Assembly: GCA_934394855.1 (NCBI GenBank)
Contig: CAKRRH010000034.1
Location: 1 to 12,563 of the forward strand
Reading direction: 5' to 3'
From: an uncultured Eubacteriales bacterium
Lineage (GTDB): Bacteria > Bacillota > Clostridia > Oscillospirales > Acutalibacteraceae
Length of the DNA: 12,563 nucleotides
The notes beneath the pieces were generated by a model. It was not told the origin of the DNA. It did no database searches and saw only the letters and a list, made by a program, of their open reading frames with translations. Of the stretch, positions 1-6,212 are shown piece by piece (positions within the stretch are counted from its first letter, which is position 1; each line of letters starts with the position of its first letter). The translations under genes and the position numbers were made by a program.

Positions 1-16
1 TTTATTTTAAGTTTTT

Positions 17-67
17 GAGGAGAGCGCGAGAGGGACTTTTTACAAAAAGTCCCTCTCGCAAATCCTC
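17..67. repeat. Long imperfect palindrome (MITE/REP-like hairpin)
   Basis: The arms 26-41 and 44-59 are perfect inverted complements of 16 nt, although the innermost pairs cannot all form around a 2-nt spacer. Short outer arms GAGGA (17-21) and TCCTC (63-67) also match each other. It begins 14 nt past the stop of the formyltransferase gene, on its downstream side. Neither side of the hairpin carries a proper U-tract: the minus-strand transcript continues into GCTCTCCTC. It is therefore a poor textbook intrinsic terminator and looks more like a dispersed palindromic repeat that may act as a 3' transcript stabiliser or weak terminator. Only one copy lies in this window. Confidence 0.6.
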
Positions 68-80
68 TATTAAGTTTATC

Positions 81-1265
81 TCAATGATGGAAAAGGCGCA
101 TACCTGTAAACGCCATGGTTATGCCGTTTTTGTTGCAGCAATCAATTACTATATCATCACGAATTGAGCCGCCCGGCTGTGCAATGTACGATACACCGCT
201 GCGAACTGCACGAATGATGTTGTCGTCGAACGGGAAAAATGCGTCCGACCCGAGCGCCACACCCTTAATGCTGTCAAGATATGCTCGTTTTTCAGCCTTC
301 GTGAACTCATCGGGTTTGACCTTGAACAAGGTCTGCCAAACACCGTCACGCAAAACATCGTCCGAATCGTCTGAAATATATACATCAATCGCATTATCAC
401 GGTTCGGGCGTGCAACGCTGTCCAAAAACGGCAGATTCAGCACCTTGTCCGACTGACGCAAATGCCAGTTATCCGCCTTTTGACCCGCAAGTCGGGTGCA
501 ATGAATTCTCGACTGCTGACCTGCACCAACACCGATCGCCTGTCCGTCATATGCGTAGCATACCGAATTCGACTGAGTATATTTCAGCGTGATAAGCGAA
601 ATGATCAAATCACGCTTTGCACTGTCGGGCAGATTTTTATTCTCGGTAACAATGTTTGAAAGCAGTTCTTCATCAATTTTGAAATTATTTCTGCCCTGTT
701 CAAATGTTACGCCGAACACCTGCTTTTTCTCCTGCTGTGCGGGAACATAATTTTCGTCAATCTTTACAATATTATATCCGCCCTTGCGCTTTGACTTCAA
801 GATTTCAAGTGCTTCAGGCTCATAACCCGGCGCAATCACGCCGTCGGATACTTCGCGCTTGATAAGCTTTGCGGTTGTAACATCGCAAATGTCGCTGAGC
901 GCAATCCAATCGCCGAATGACGACATTCTGTCCGTGCCCCTTGCTCTTGCATATGCACACGCAAGCGGTGACTCGTCAAGACCCTCAATGTCATCGACAA
1001 AACAAACCTTTTTCAAATTATCCGACAGCTTGTTTCCGACAGCCGCCGAGGTCGGGGAAACGTGCTTGAATGATGTTGCACACGGCATATTGAGCGCCGC
1101 TTTCAGCTCTTTAACAAGCTGCCATGAGTTGAACGCATCGAGAAAATTGATATATCCCGGTCTGCCGTTTAAAATTTCAACCGGCAGTTCTTCGCCGTTT
1201 TCCATATATATTTTCGCCGGCTTCTGATTTGGGTTGCATCCGTATTTAAGCTCATATTCAGTCAT
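81..1265 (-). CDS. Stand-alone AICAR formyltransferase (PurH C-terminal domain homologue)
   Basis: This is phosphoribosylaminoimidazolecarboxamide (AICAR) formyltransferase, which converts AICAR (ZMP) plus 10-formyl-THF to FAICAR in cytosolic de novo purine synthesis. The 394-aa protein covers only the formyltransferase half of bifunctional PurH (about 520 aa) and lacks the N-terminal MGS-like IMP cyclohydrolase domain. Visible family motifs are KYGCNPNQKPA (7-17), LNGRPGYINFLDA (32-44) and the catalytic Lys67-His68 pair in SFKHVSPTSAAVG. The ATG at 1265 is chosen because AAAAAGGAGC lies just upstream and the family's N-terminus starts here; the frame stays open further upstream but shows no family sequence there. 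It follows the PurO-type cyclohydrolase gene by 34 nt and is the distal gene of the ZTP-riboswitch operon. The cyclohydrolase step missing here is supplied by that neighbour. Family assignment is firm; operon membership is inferred from spacing. Confidence 0.93.
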   Translation of the reverse strand: MTEYELKYGCNPNQKPAKIYMENGEELPVEILNGRPGYINFLDAFNSWQLVKELKAALNMPCATSFKHVSPTSAAVGNKLSDNLKKVCFVDDIEGLDESPLACAYARARGTDRMSSFGDWIALSDICDVTTAKLIKREVSDGVIAPGYEPEALEILKSKRKGGYNIVKIDENYVPAQQEKKQVFGVTFEQGRNNFKIDEELLSNIVTENKNLPDSAKRDLIISLITLKYTQSNSVCYAYDGQAIGVGAGQQSRIHCTRLAGQKADNWHLRQSDKVLNLPFLDSVARPNRDNAIDVYISDDSDDVLRDGVWQTLFKVKPDEFTKAEKRAYLDSIKGVALGSDAFFPFDDNIIRAVRSGVSYIAQPGGSIRDDIVIDCCNKNGITMAFTGMRLFHH

Positions 1266-1299
1266 AATTATGCTCCTTTTTGCAATGATTTTATCAAAA

Positions 1300-2019
1300 T
1301 CAGTTATTTTTATTGAACATTCTGTTAGTTGCCTTGCCGTTTTCAAGGTCAACGAAACGAACATAAAGCGAGATTTTATTTTGCTCGTTCAGCGAATTCC
1401 AAATGCCGTTTGCAAACTCATCAATATCATTCGGAATTGCGACTCTCTCAGGCTCGCCTGTAAATGTCGGGATCGGATTTCCGTCACACATATATGTGTG
1501 AATGAACTGACCGACGCCGCTGATCGACTTGTAGTTATAGGTAAAGCGGTTGCAAGCCGAACCCTGCTCGTCTGCGCTTTTGAGAATGCTCATCTGATAG
1601 GTGAAATCGCCATCGTCGAGAGTGAGCATCGCACTGATTCGGGGTGTAAAATTCGGTGCATCAGGCTCAAATTCACGGGTTTCAAGCGCTTCTTCAAACT
1701 TTGCTCCCTCAATTACATAATCATATATCGTGTCGGTCTGGTCGCCGTTTGTCACAATCAAATTATTGTCGGCAACTTTAATCGGCGAATAGATTATCAG
1801 CGACGGATCCTCGACCTTTGACTCGTCAAACGGGTAAATCGTAACATTTTCGCCCTCTTCTTTAAAAATTCGGTTACGGCTGTTTTCGCTTCTGCCCATG
1901 ATGAAATAAGCAACTGCGGCATTTTTTCCGTCCTCGGTTTTTCCGACGACAATTCCCCTTCCCGGATATGTGTTAGTTTCAAGCTGCTTGTTCAAATCGT
2001 TTTTCTCATAAACATTCAT
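1300..2019 (-). CDS. PurO-type IMP cyclohydrolase
   Basis: Predicted IMP cyclohydrolase of the archaeal PurO-like family, which closes FAICAR to IMP, the last step of IMP synthesis. It is 239 aa from the ATG at 2019, which follows AAAGGAG. Recognition rests on the N-terminal signature YPGRGIVVG (18-26), the AYFIMGRSENSRNR segment (37-50) with its conserved Arg/Ser cluster, and the context. It has no similarity to the MGS-like cyclohydrolase domain of bacterial PurH. The adjacent downstream gene encodes AICAR formyltransferase without a cyclohydrolase domain, so together the two replace bifunctional PurH. The frame is open upstream to 2130 but runs through the riboswitch and has no ribosome binding site there, so the longer form is rejected. 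Expression should depend on the ZTP riboswitch/terminator in the leader. No biochemical proof can be drawn from sequence alone. Confidence 0.85.
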   Translation of the reverse strand: MNVYEKNDLNKQLETNTYPGRGIVVGKTEDGKNAAVAYFIMGRSENSRNRIFKEEGENVTIYPFDESKVEDPSLIIYSPIKVADNNLIVTNGDQTDTIYDYVIEGAKFEEALETREFEPDAPNFTPRISAMLTLDDGDFTYQMSILKSADEQGSACNRFTYNYKSISGVGQFIHTYMCDGNPIPTFTGEPERVAIPNDIDEFANGIWNSLNEQNKISLYVRFVDLENGKATNRMFNKNN

Positions 2020-2042
2020 TGCAAATTCTCCTTTAAAATTAG

Positions 2043-2079
2043 AAAAATACAAAAAGGCAGCCCGAAAAAACGGACTGCC
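2043..2079 (-). terminator. Intrinsic terminator of the ZTP riboswitch expression platform
   Basis: On the minus strand GGCAGTCCG (2079-2071) pairs with CGGGCTGCC (2064-2056) over 9 bp, including one G-U pair, around a T6 loop. It is followed by TTTTTGTATTTTT. Its 5' arm reuses the GGC/GGCA bases that end the aptamer's CUGGGCA motif, so aptamer folding and terminator formation should compete. It lies 24 nt before the cyclohydrolase start codon. Confidence 0.9.
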
Positions 2080-2153
2080 CAGACGGTCGGCTAAAATCAA
2101 AACAATATGTTCCCCTGTGGTTTTATCCACAAAAATCCGTCAGTTACATATTG
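2076..2153 (-). ncRNA. ZTP (pfl) riboswitch aptamer
   Basis: The minus-strand leader matches the pfl/ZTP riboswitch in order. P1 is CAATATGT (2153-2146) paired with ACATATTG (2110-2103). The conserved GTAACTGACGG follows the 5' arm, then a P2 hairpin GTGG-ATAAAA-CCAC (2130-2117) followed by AGGGGAAC. After a linker comes the P3 region with the diagnostic CCGTCTGGGCA (2086-2076). GACGG in the first domain can pair with CCGTC in the P3 loop, giving the family's pseudoknot. These riboswitches bind ZMP/ZTP, intermediates that accumulate when 10-formyl-THF is short, and typically switch downstream genes on. Here the genes controlled are the ones that consume ZMP and finish IMP. The overlap with a terminator implies a ligand-induced ON switch; that polarity is inferred. 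Confidence 0.93.
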
Positions 2154-2169
2154 CTTATTTACAATTAAA

Positions 2170-2198
2170 ATTATAACCTCTGTTTTAATTTTTGTCAA
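2170..2198 (-). promoter_or_regulatory. Sigma-A promoter for the riboswitch-purine operon
   Basis: Minus strand: -35 TTGACA (2198-2193), 17-nt spacer, -10 TATAAT (2175-2170). Both hexamers match consensus exactly. Transcription would start near 2163, just before the P1 stem of the ZTP aptamer, so the strong promoter leaves control to the riboswitch. Confidence 0.92.
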
Positions 2199-2229
2199 GT
2201 ATATTCTTTTTCATGGGGATTATGCGTAA

Positions 2230-2793
2230 TTATTCTTCGGTCGCTTGCTCATATTCCTCGCTTAAAATCGAATATTGCGCCAAATCGACCCATTCTCCGT
2301 CATGATTCCTTATCATTTTTCGTTTTGTGCCCTCATAAATCATGCCGCATTTACTCATGACTCTTCCTGAAGCAGGATTCATTGTGTCATGCTCCGCCTG
2401 TATTCGATGAACCCCGACGGTGCAAAAAAGATAATGAATAACAACCTTTAGCGCCTCGGTCATTATCCCTTTGTTCCAATAATCGGCGCTCATGCAATAG
2501 CCCATTGTCGCACATTCAAGCTTGTCGTTCATCTCAATCGCGCAAATGTTCCCGATAACCTCGCCGTCATATACAATCGCCCAGTTGTAGCAGTTTTCAA
2601 ACTTATAGCTATCAACCCACTCTCTTACCAACAGCCTTGTATTTTCAATTTTTCCATGCGGCTGCCAAGTTACATATTTTGCAACACGGCTGTCGTTTGT
2701 CCAGTTTTTGAACATATCCTCGGCGTCGCCGTCTTTGAATCTGCGCAGTGTCAGCCTTTGCGTCGTCAGCGTTTGCGTTCCGGTATGCTTCAT
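2230..2793 (-). CDS. RimJ/RimL-type GNAT N-acetyltransferase
   Basis: A 187-aa GNAT-family acetyltransferase of the RimJ/RimL (Acetyltransf_3) type, which transfers acetyl from acetyl-CoA to an amine on a protein or small molecule; the substrate is unknown. The N-terminus TQRLTLRRFKDGDAEDMF (11-28) is typical. YWNKGIMTEALKVVIHYLF (105-123) is the acetyl-CoA motif A region, and NPASGRVMSKCGMIYEG (139-155) is the usual C-terminal block. The ATG at 2793 follows AAAGGAGAG at 2802-2810. Directly upstream stands a terminator-like hairpin, leaving no room for a promoter of its own after it. After the stop codon the same reading frame continues as LRIIPMKKNILDKN and a second stop, closely resembling the tail of the next GNAT upstream (see findings). 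Confidence 0.9.
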   Translation of the reverse strand: MKHTGTQTLTTQRLTLRRFKDGDAEDMFKNWTNDSRVAKYVTWQPHGKIENTRLLVREWVDSYKFENCYNWAIVYDGEVIGNICAIEMNDKLECATMGYCMSADYWNKGIMTEALKVVIHYLFCTVGVHRIQAEHDTMNPASGRVMSKCGMIYEGTKRKMIRNHDGEWVDLAQYSILSEEYEQATEE

Positions 2794-2820
2794 AAATATA
2801 ACTCTCCTTTTAACAAAAAC

Positions 2821-2858
2821 GCACGGTCAAATTGCATTAAAAATACAAAAGACCGTGC
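2821..2858 (-). terminator. Terminator/attenuator-like hairpin just before the GNAT ribosome binding site
   Basis: On the minus strand GCACGGTC (2858-2851) pairs perfectly with GACCGTGC (2828-2821). Inside, TTGTATT and AATGCAA extend the stem with one G-T pair. It is followed by GTTTTTG and then, within about 10 nt, by the AAAGGAG ribosome binding site of the RimJ-like gene. It may end the cda operon (168 nt past the last stop) or act as an attenuator in the GNAT leader. I see no clear alternative antiterminator pairing. Confidence 0.7.
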
Positions 2859-3017
2859 TAATTATCCTAAAAATTTGCTTTGCAAGCCGTTTATCGGAAA
2901 TATAAAGTCACGCCCTTTGCCGAATTTTCTCGTTCGGCAAAAGAACGAACAAATATATAATGACAAACGAATGCGAACATAAAATTTAAGATCCTTTCAA
3001 AAATTGAATATATTATA
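2859..3017 (-). promoter_or_regulatory. Candidate promoter and structured leader of the RimJ-like GNAT gene
   Basis: This gap contains a -10 TATAAT (3017-3012, minus) with only a weak -35 (CGAACA, 17 nt away). The leader holds a perfect 9-bp hairpin TTTGCCGAA/TTCGGCAAA (2941-2933 with 2924-2916) around an 8-nt loop, and then the terminator-like hairpin. A small reading frame of 29 codons (ATG 2980, TAA at 2891) has AAAGGA 11 nt upstream and runs through the first hairpin; it could be a leader peptide, but its composition is not convincing. I do not recognise a known riboswitch here. Confidence 0.35.
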
Positions 3018-3026
3018 CCGACAGTC

Positions 3027-3500
3027 TTATCCTTTGTTCGGTATATTCTTTTTCATGGGTGTGTATATCACATCATTTTCGCACTTCTTATCACCCATGT
3101 CAGCAAATCCCATTTTGTGATATATTTCGGTGGCATAGAGCGACGAATGAACCGTCAGCGCCGTGATATTACGCTCTTTTGCCTCAGTCTCAGCCCTTTT
3201 GATAAGCGCCTTTGCAATGCCGTTTCGGTGATATTTTTTATCTACAAACAAAAGGCTGATGTGCGAATAATCCCTCATTGCGCACATTCCGACAAGTCTT
3301 GCGCCCGAATATGCACCATAGATTATCATGCTGCCGTTTAAGAGCAATATTTTTGAATCACGCCGAATGAACAGCAGCACACCGTTTGTGCCCTGCTTTG
3401 AATAATCGGGTGCGTCAAACTCAATGAACACACGCTTTGCAAGCCTGAGTGCCTTCAGGTTTTCAAGTCCGTGAATCCGTCTGATCTCATAATCAACCAA
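3027..3500 (-). CDS. GNAT-family N-acetyltransferase (TTG start)
   Basis: A 157-aa single-domain GNAT acetyltransferase with unknown substrate. The acetyl-CoA binding motif A is clear: HISLLFVDKKYHRNGIAKALI (80-100), with the pyrophosphate-binding turn HRNGIA. SSLYATEIYHKMGF (119-132) is the usual motif B region. The start is TTG at 3500, preceded by AAAGGAG with about 10 nt spacing. The first 8 nt overlap the end of the comEA-like gene (TTGGTTGA contains its stop TGA), so translation is probably coupled. It is the last gene of the FAD oxidoreductase/GT-C/cdaAR/comEA transcription unit. It belongs to a different GNAT subfamily from the RimJ-like gene downstream. Confidence 0.87.
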   Translation of the reverse strand: MVDYEIRRIHGLENLKALRLAKRVFIEFDAPDYSKQGTNGVLLFIRRDSKILLLNGSMIIYGAYSGARLVGMCAMRDYSHISLLFVDKKYHRNGIAKALIKRAETEAKERNITALTVHSSLYATEIYHKMGFADMGDKKCENDVIYTPMKKNIPNKG

Positions 3501-3987
3501 CGGTGATATGCTCCTTTATTTTCTCAAACTTCTTCTCCCCGATGCCGCTGACATTCATTATCTCATCAATGCTTGAAAATTTGCCGTTTTCATTGCGATA
3601 TTCGATAATTTTATCGGCAGTTTTCTCGCCGATTCCGTTCAACACGGTCAGCTCCTCGGCTGAAGCTGTATTAATGTTGATAACGCCGTTGAACGCCTCG
3701 GTCTTTGTGGCTCTTGTCGCATTTACAACAGCTTTCTTTGTTGTTGCCTTTGCAGTTTTTACAGTAGCCTTTGAGGCTGAACCGCTGACAGCCGTTTTGT
3801 CGGTATTATTCGTTTTTGCCTGCGCATCATCAACATAGAGCGAATTATAATTTAATGTTGCAGTCATATCATATGACACCGCTGCAATCGGCTTTGATGA
3901 ATCAATAACTGCGAATATTACAATCGCCGCCGTCATGCAAAGTGCGGTGACAACCAAAATAATCTCGCTTTTTCGCCATTTTAGCAT
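3493..3987 (-). CDS. ComEA-like helix-hairpin-helix DNA-binding protein
   Basis: A 164-aa membrane-anchored protein resembling ComEA, the extracellular double-stranded DNA receptor for natural transformation. One N-terminal membrane segment (about 8-28) is followed by an Ala/Thr/Lys-rich linker (55-97). The C-terminal tandem helix-hairpin-helix domain begins at ININTASAEEL (103-113), with hairpins LNGIGEKTADKI (116-127) and VSGIGEKKFEKI (146-157). It lacks the SLBB domain found in longer ComEA proteins. The start is ATG 3987, with GGGGAAG upstream. It lies 24 nt after cdaR and overlaps the GNAT gene. No comEC or comEB is nearby, so a role in DNA uptake is inferred from the domain; short secreted HhH proteins of this type are common in Clostridia not known to be competent. 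Confidence 0.85.
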   Translation of the reverse strand: MLKWRKSEIILVVTALCMTAAIVIFAVIDSSKPIAAVSYDMTATLNYNSLYVDDAQAKTNNTDKTAVSGSASKATVKTAKATTKKAVVNATRATKTEAFNGVININTASAEELTVLNGIGEKTADKIIEYRNENGKFSSIDEIMNVSGIGEKKFEKIKEHITVG

Positions 3988-4011
3988 TTTGAACTTCCCC
4001 GATTTTGAAAA

Positions 4012-5289
4012 TTATCCGACTTTTAACTGAACCTGATATACTCCGACGCCCCAAATATTTTTATATTTGGTCGATTTGAGGTATGCGTCGGCAACAAATT
4101 CACCTGTGTTTTCAGAATAATTTGTCATGTCACATTCAAGATATACATCACCGGCGGTAATCTTGTCAATCACCGATTTCGGACCGACAACCGTAACCTT
4201 TCTTGTAGTGGTTGTGAACGATATTTTGGTGGTTGTCGGTGCGTTTATTGTTCTGAAGCTTGTAACATTAAGCGACTTTGAGCTGATTGATGATAAATCA
4301 AGCGTGCAGGTGATTTTAGTAATATCGTCGATCGTCTTGACACCCGACGGCAGATTAATAGCAAATTCAAATTTGGTCTTTTGTGCGGTGATGTCGGTGA
4401 AATCAATTGTACCGAGCGATACTGAATCAAGCGTGTCGATTACCTCTGCAGGTCCGATCACATTCAGCTTTGCAACACTGAGCGTGTAGCTGAGCGGATT
4501 TTCTTTATAATATTCCGGAACATTTGCAAAATCGACCTTGACCGAAACCGTTTTCGATTTATTTATCGGCACAGTCACATCGACCTCATTAAACGGAAGG
4601 GTCAGCTGTTCCGAATCGATCTCATTATTATTTTGGTCATAGAGCTTGAGCGGCACCGAATAGGACGCAGAATTTTTGAGCGTCGCTTTGTCATCCACCT
4701 GGGCAACAACACGGCTGATTTTTTCAACAACCGTTTTCGGTCCCGTGATATCAATAATACTGCTGTCCGAATTTATCACCGGAGTATCGAGAATGAATCC
4801 GTCTGCGGCTGTAATATTCGGCGCTAACGCTTCGATTTTGAACGAACGGGTATAGATGTAATCAAACGAAACGGTGATTTTTTCGGGATTTATCTTTGTG
4901 ATTTCATAATCCGAATTATTCGTTGCCTTTGACGCCGACAGAGTCAGTTCATATTCGCCTGTCTTTGTAACATCCGCCAATGAATAGGACAGCTTAATGT
5001 CCTTTTCGGTAAGCTCGCTGATAACATACCATTTGCCGCTCACCGTGACATCAACGTGTTGTCCCTGACCCTTTACGACCTCTAGACCGAGCGAAGAAAC
5101 CGAGCTGTTAGCGGTATCAACGTTCACCGTCATTCCGATCGTCATTTCTCTGTTCGGAGCGACCGAAATCCAAATTGCAATTGCCGCAATCAACGAGATT
5201 ATGAAGATGAAACGGTTGCTTCTGAGCAGATTTGACACCGAGAATCCGATTTTTTTCTTGGGAGAATCAGTCTTAGTCTTTTTTGCCAT
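4012..5289 (-). CDS. cdaR: CdaR-like YbbR-domain regulator of diadenylate cyclase
   Basis: A 425-aa membrane-anchored protein with one N-terminal transmembrane helix (about 27-43) after a Lys-rich cytosolic segment, then a long extracytoplasmic part made of repeated YbbR-type beta domains (about 50-425, probably four). In Bacillus and Listeria the homologue CdaR binds and modulates CdaA. Of two adjacent ATGs (5292 and 5289) the second is chosen because GGGGAG sits about 7 nt away; the choice alters one residue. The gene overlaps the 3' end of cdaA by 17 nt, indicating translational coupling. In many Firmicutes glmM follows cdaR; here a comEA-like gene follows instead. Individual YbbR repeats are degenerate, so the repeat count is approximate. 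Confidence 0.9.
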   Translation of the reverse strand: MAKKTKTDSPKKKIGFSVSNLLRSNRFIFIISLIAAIAIWISVAPNREMTIGMTVNVDTANSSVSSLGLEVVKGQGQHVDVTVSGKWYVISELTEKDIKLSYSLADVTKTGEYELTLSASKATNNSDYEITKINPEKITVSFDYIYTRSFKIEALAPNITAADGFILDTPVINSDSSIIDITGPKTVVEKISRVVAQVDDKATLKNSASYSVPLKLYDQNNNEIDSEQLTLPFNEVDVTVPINKSKTVSVKVDFANVPEYYKENPLSYTLSVAKLNVIGPAEVIDTLDSVSLGTIDFTDITAQKTKFEFAINLPSGVKTIDDITKITCTLDLSSISSKSLNVTSFRTINAPTTTKISFTTTTRKVTVVGPKSVIDKITAGDVYLECDMTNYSENTGEFVADAYLKSTKYKNIWGVGVYQVQLKVG

Positions 5290-6178
5290 CATCGCTCTCC
5301 CCTTTTCTTCTGAATATTTTAAGCAAGCTCTTCTTGTCGTTCTGGTCGTCATCAAGACCGAGATATGCCGTTTCAAGAAGCTCTCTTAATGTCTGTTCGG
5401 TATAATTTCGTGTGATTACACCGTTTTGCGCAACCGAAATGATGCCTGTTTCTTCCGACACGATCACAACAATTCCGTCGCATATTTCCGACACGCCGAT
5501 TGCCGCTCTGTGTCGGGTGCCGAGTGCCGGGTCAACCGCCGTGTTTTGAGTAAGCGGCAAAATGCAGGCGGCAGCATATACACGGCTGTCACGGATTATC
5601 ATTGCGCCGTCGTGAAGCGGTGATTTCGGATAGAATACATTTTCAACAAGCTGTTTTGAGGGTGCGGCGTCAACGATCGTGCCCGTTGCGGCAACCTCGC
5701 TCAGCTGGGTTTTGCGTTCAATGACGATCAGCGCGCCGGTTTTGCTGTTATGCATTGATACGCACGCTTTACAGACAGCGTCGATCATCTGCGAAACACG
5801 CTCGGTTGATTCGTCGCCGCTGAGCCTTGTCGAACTGATTGCCTTAAAGCCGCCTCTGCCCATGCGCTCCAAAATTGAGCGAAGTTCGGGCTGAAACAGC
5901 ACCACAAGAACTACGATCGCATTTATATATACAAGATTTACTATCCACAAAAAAGCCTTCAGGTTCAGCACGAGCGCAACAATGTAGGCGATCAGGAACA
6001 CAACGATGCCTTTCATCAGCTGCTCCGCTCTTGTTTCACGCATGAACTGAATGCATTTGTAGATTATGAATGTTACTATCAATATATCAAGTATATCAAA
6101 AAATGAGTTTGATGAGGAAAAAATCAGGATATAGATGTTGTTCCATATATCCGTCAAAAAGTTCCAAACAGTGCTCAT
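5273..6178 (-). CDS. cdaA: Membrane diadenylate cyclase CdaA
   Basis: Synthesises cyclic di-AMP from two ATP. The 301-aa protein has the CdaA layout: three N-terminal transmembrane helices (about 28-43, 55-71, 75-95), a short linker, and a cytosolic DAC (DisA_N) domain at about 110-265. The catalytic and ligand residues are present: DGA at 190-192 in SPLHDGAMII, and RHR at 222-224 in GTRHRAAIG. The ATG at 6178 follows GAGAGGAGAGGG. c-di-AMP controls potassium and osmolyte uptake and cell-wall homeostasis in Firmicutes. The gene sits 34 nt after the GT-C gene and overlaps cdaR. The C-terminal tail after 275 is charged and not conserved. Assignment is very secure. Confidence 0.96.
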   Translation of the reverse strand: MSTVWNFLTDIWNNIYILIFSSSNSFFDILDILIVTFIIYKCIQFMRETRAEQLMKGIVVFLIAYIVALVLNLKAFLWIVNLVYINAIVVLVVLFQPELRSILERMGRGGFKAISSTRLSGDESTERVSQMIDAVCKACVSMHNSKTGALIVIERKTQLSEVAATGTIVDAAPSKQLVENVFYPKSPLHDGAMIIRDSRVYAAACILPLTQNTAVDPALGTRHRAAIGVSEICDGIVVIVSEETGIISVAQNGVITRNYTEQTLRELLETAYLGLDDDQNDKKSLLKIFRRKGESDDGKKD

Positions 6179-6212
6179 TCATCCCTCTCCTCTCAAGAAA
6201 ATCGCTAATTTA

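Noticed and set aside
1234..1821. A 195-codon plus-strand open frame antisense to the PurO-type gene
   Set aside because: It lies opposite a well-supported gene, has no ribosome binding site, and its translation has no coherent domain pattern.
2020..2130. N-terminal extension of the PurO-type protein by 37 residues
   Set aside because: It would translate the riboswitch and terminator; the proper ribosome binding site AAAGGAG lies directly before the ATG at 2019.
2891..2980. A 29-aa open frame (MFAFVCHYIF...) in the leader of the RimJ-like GNAT gene
   Set aside because: It has a plausible AAAGGA site, but it is short, has no run of regulatory codons and is not recognisable, so it is mentioned only as part of the leader.
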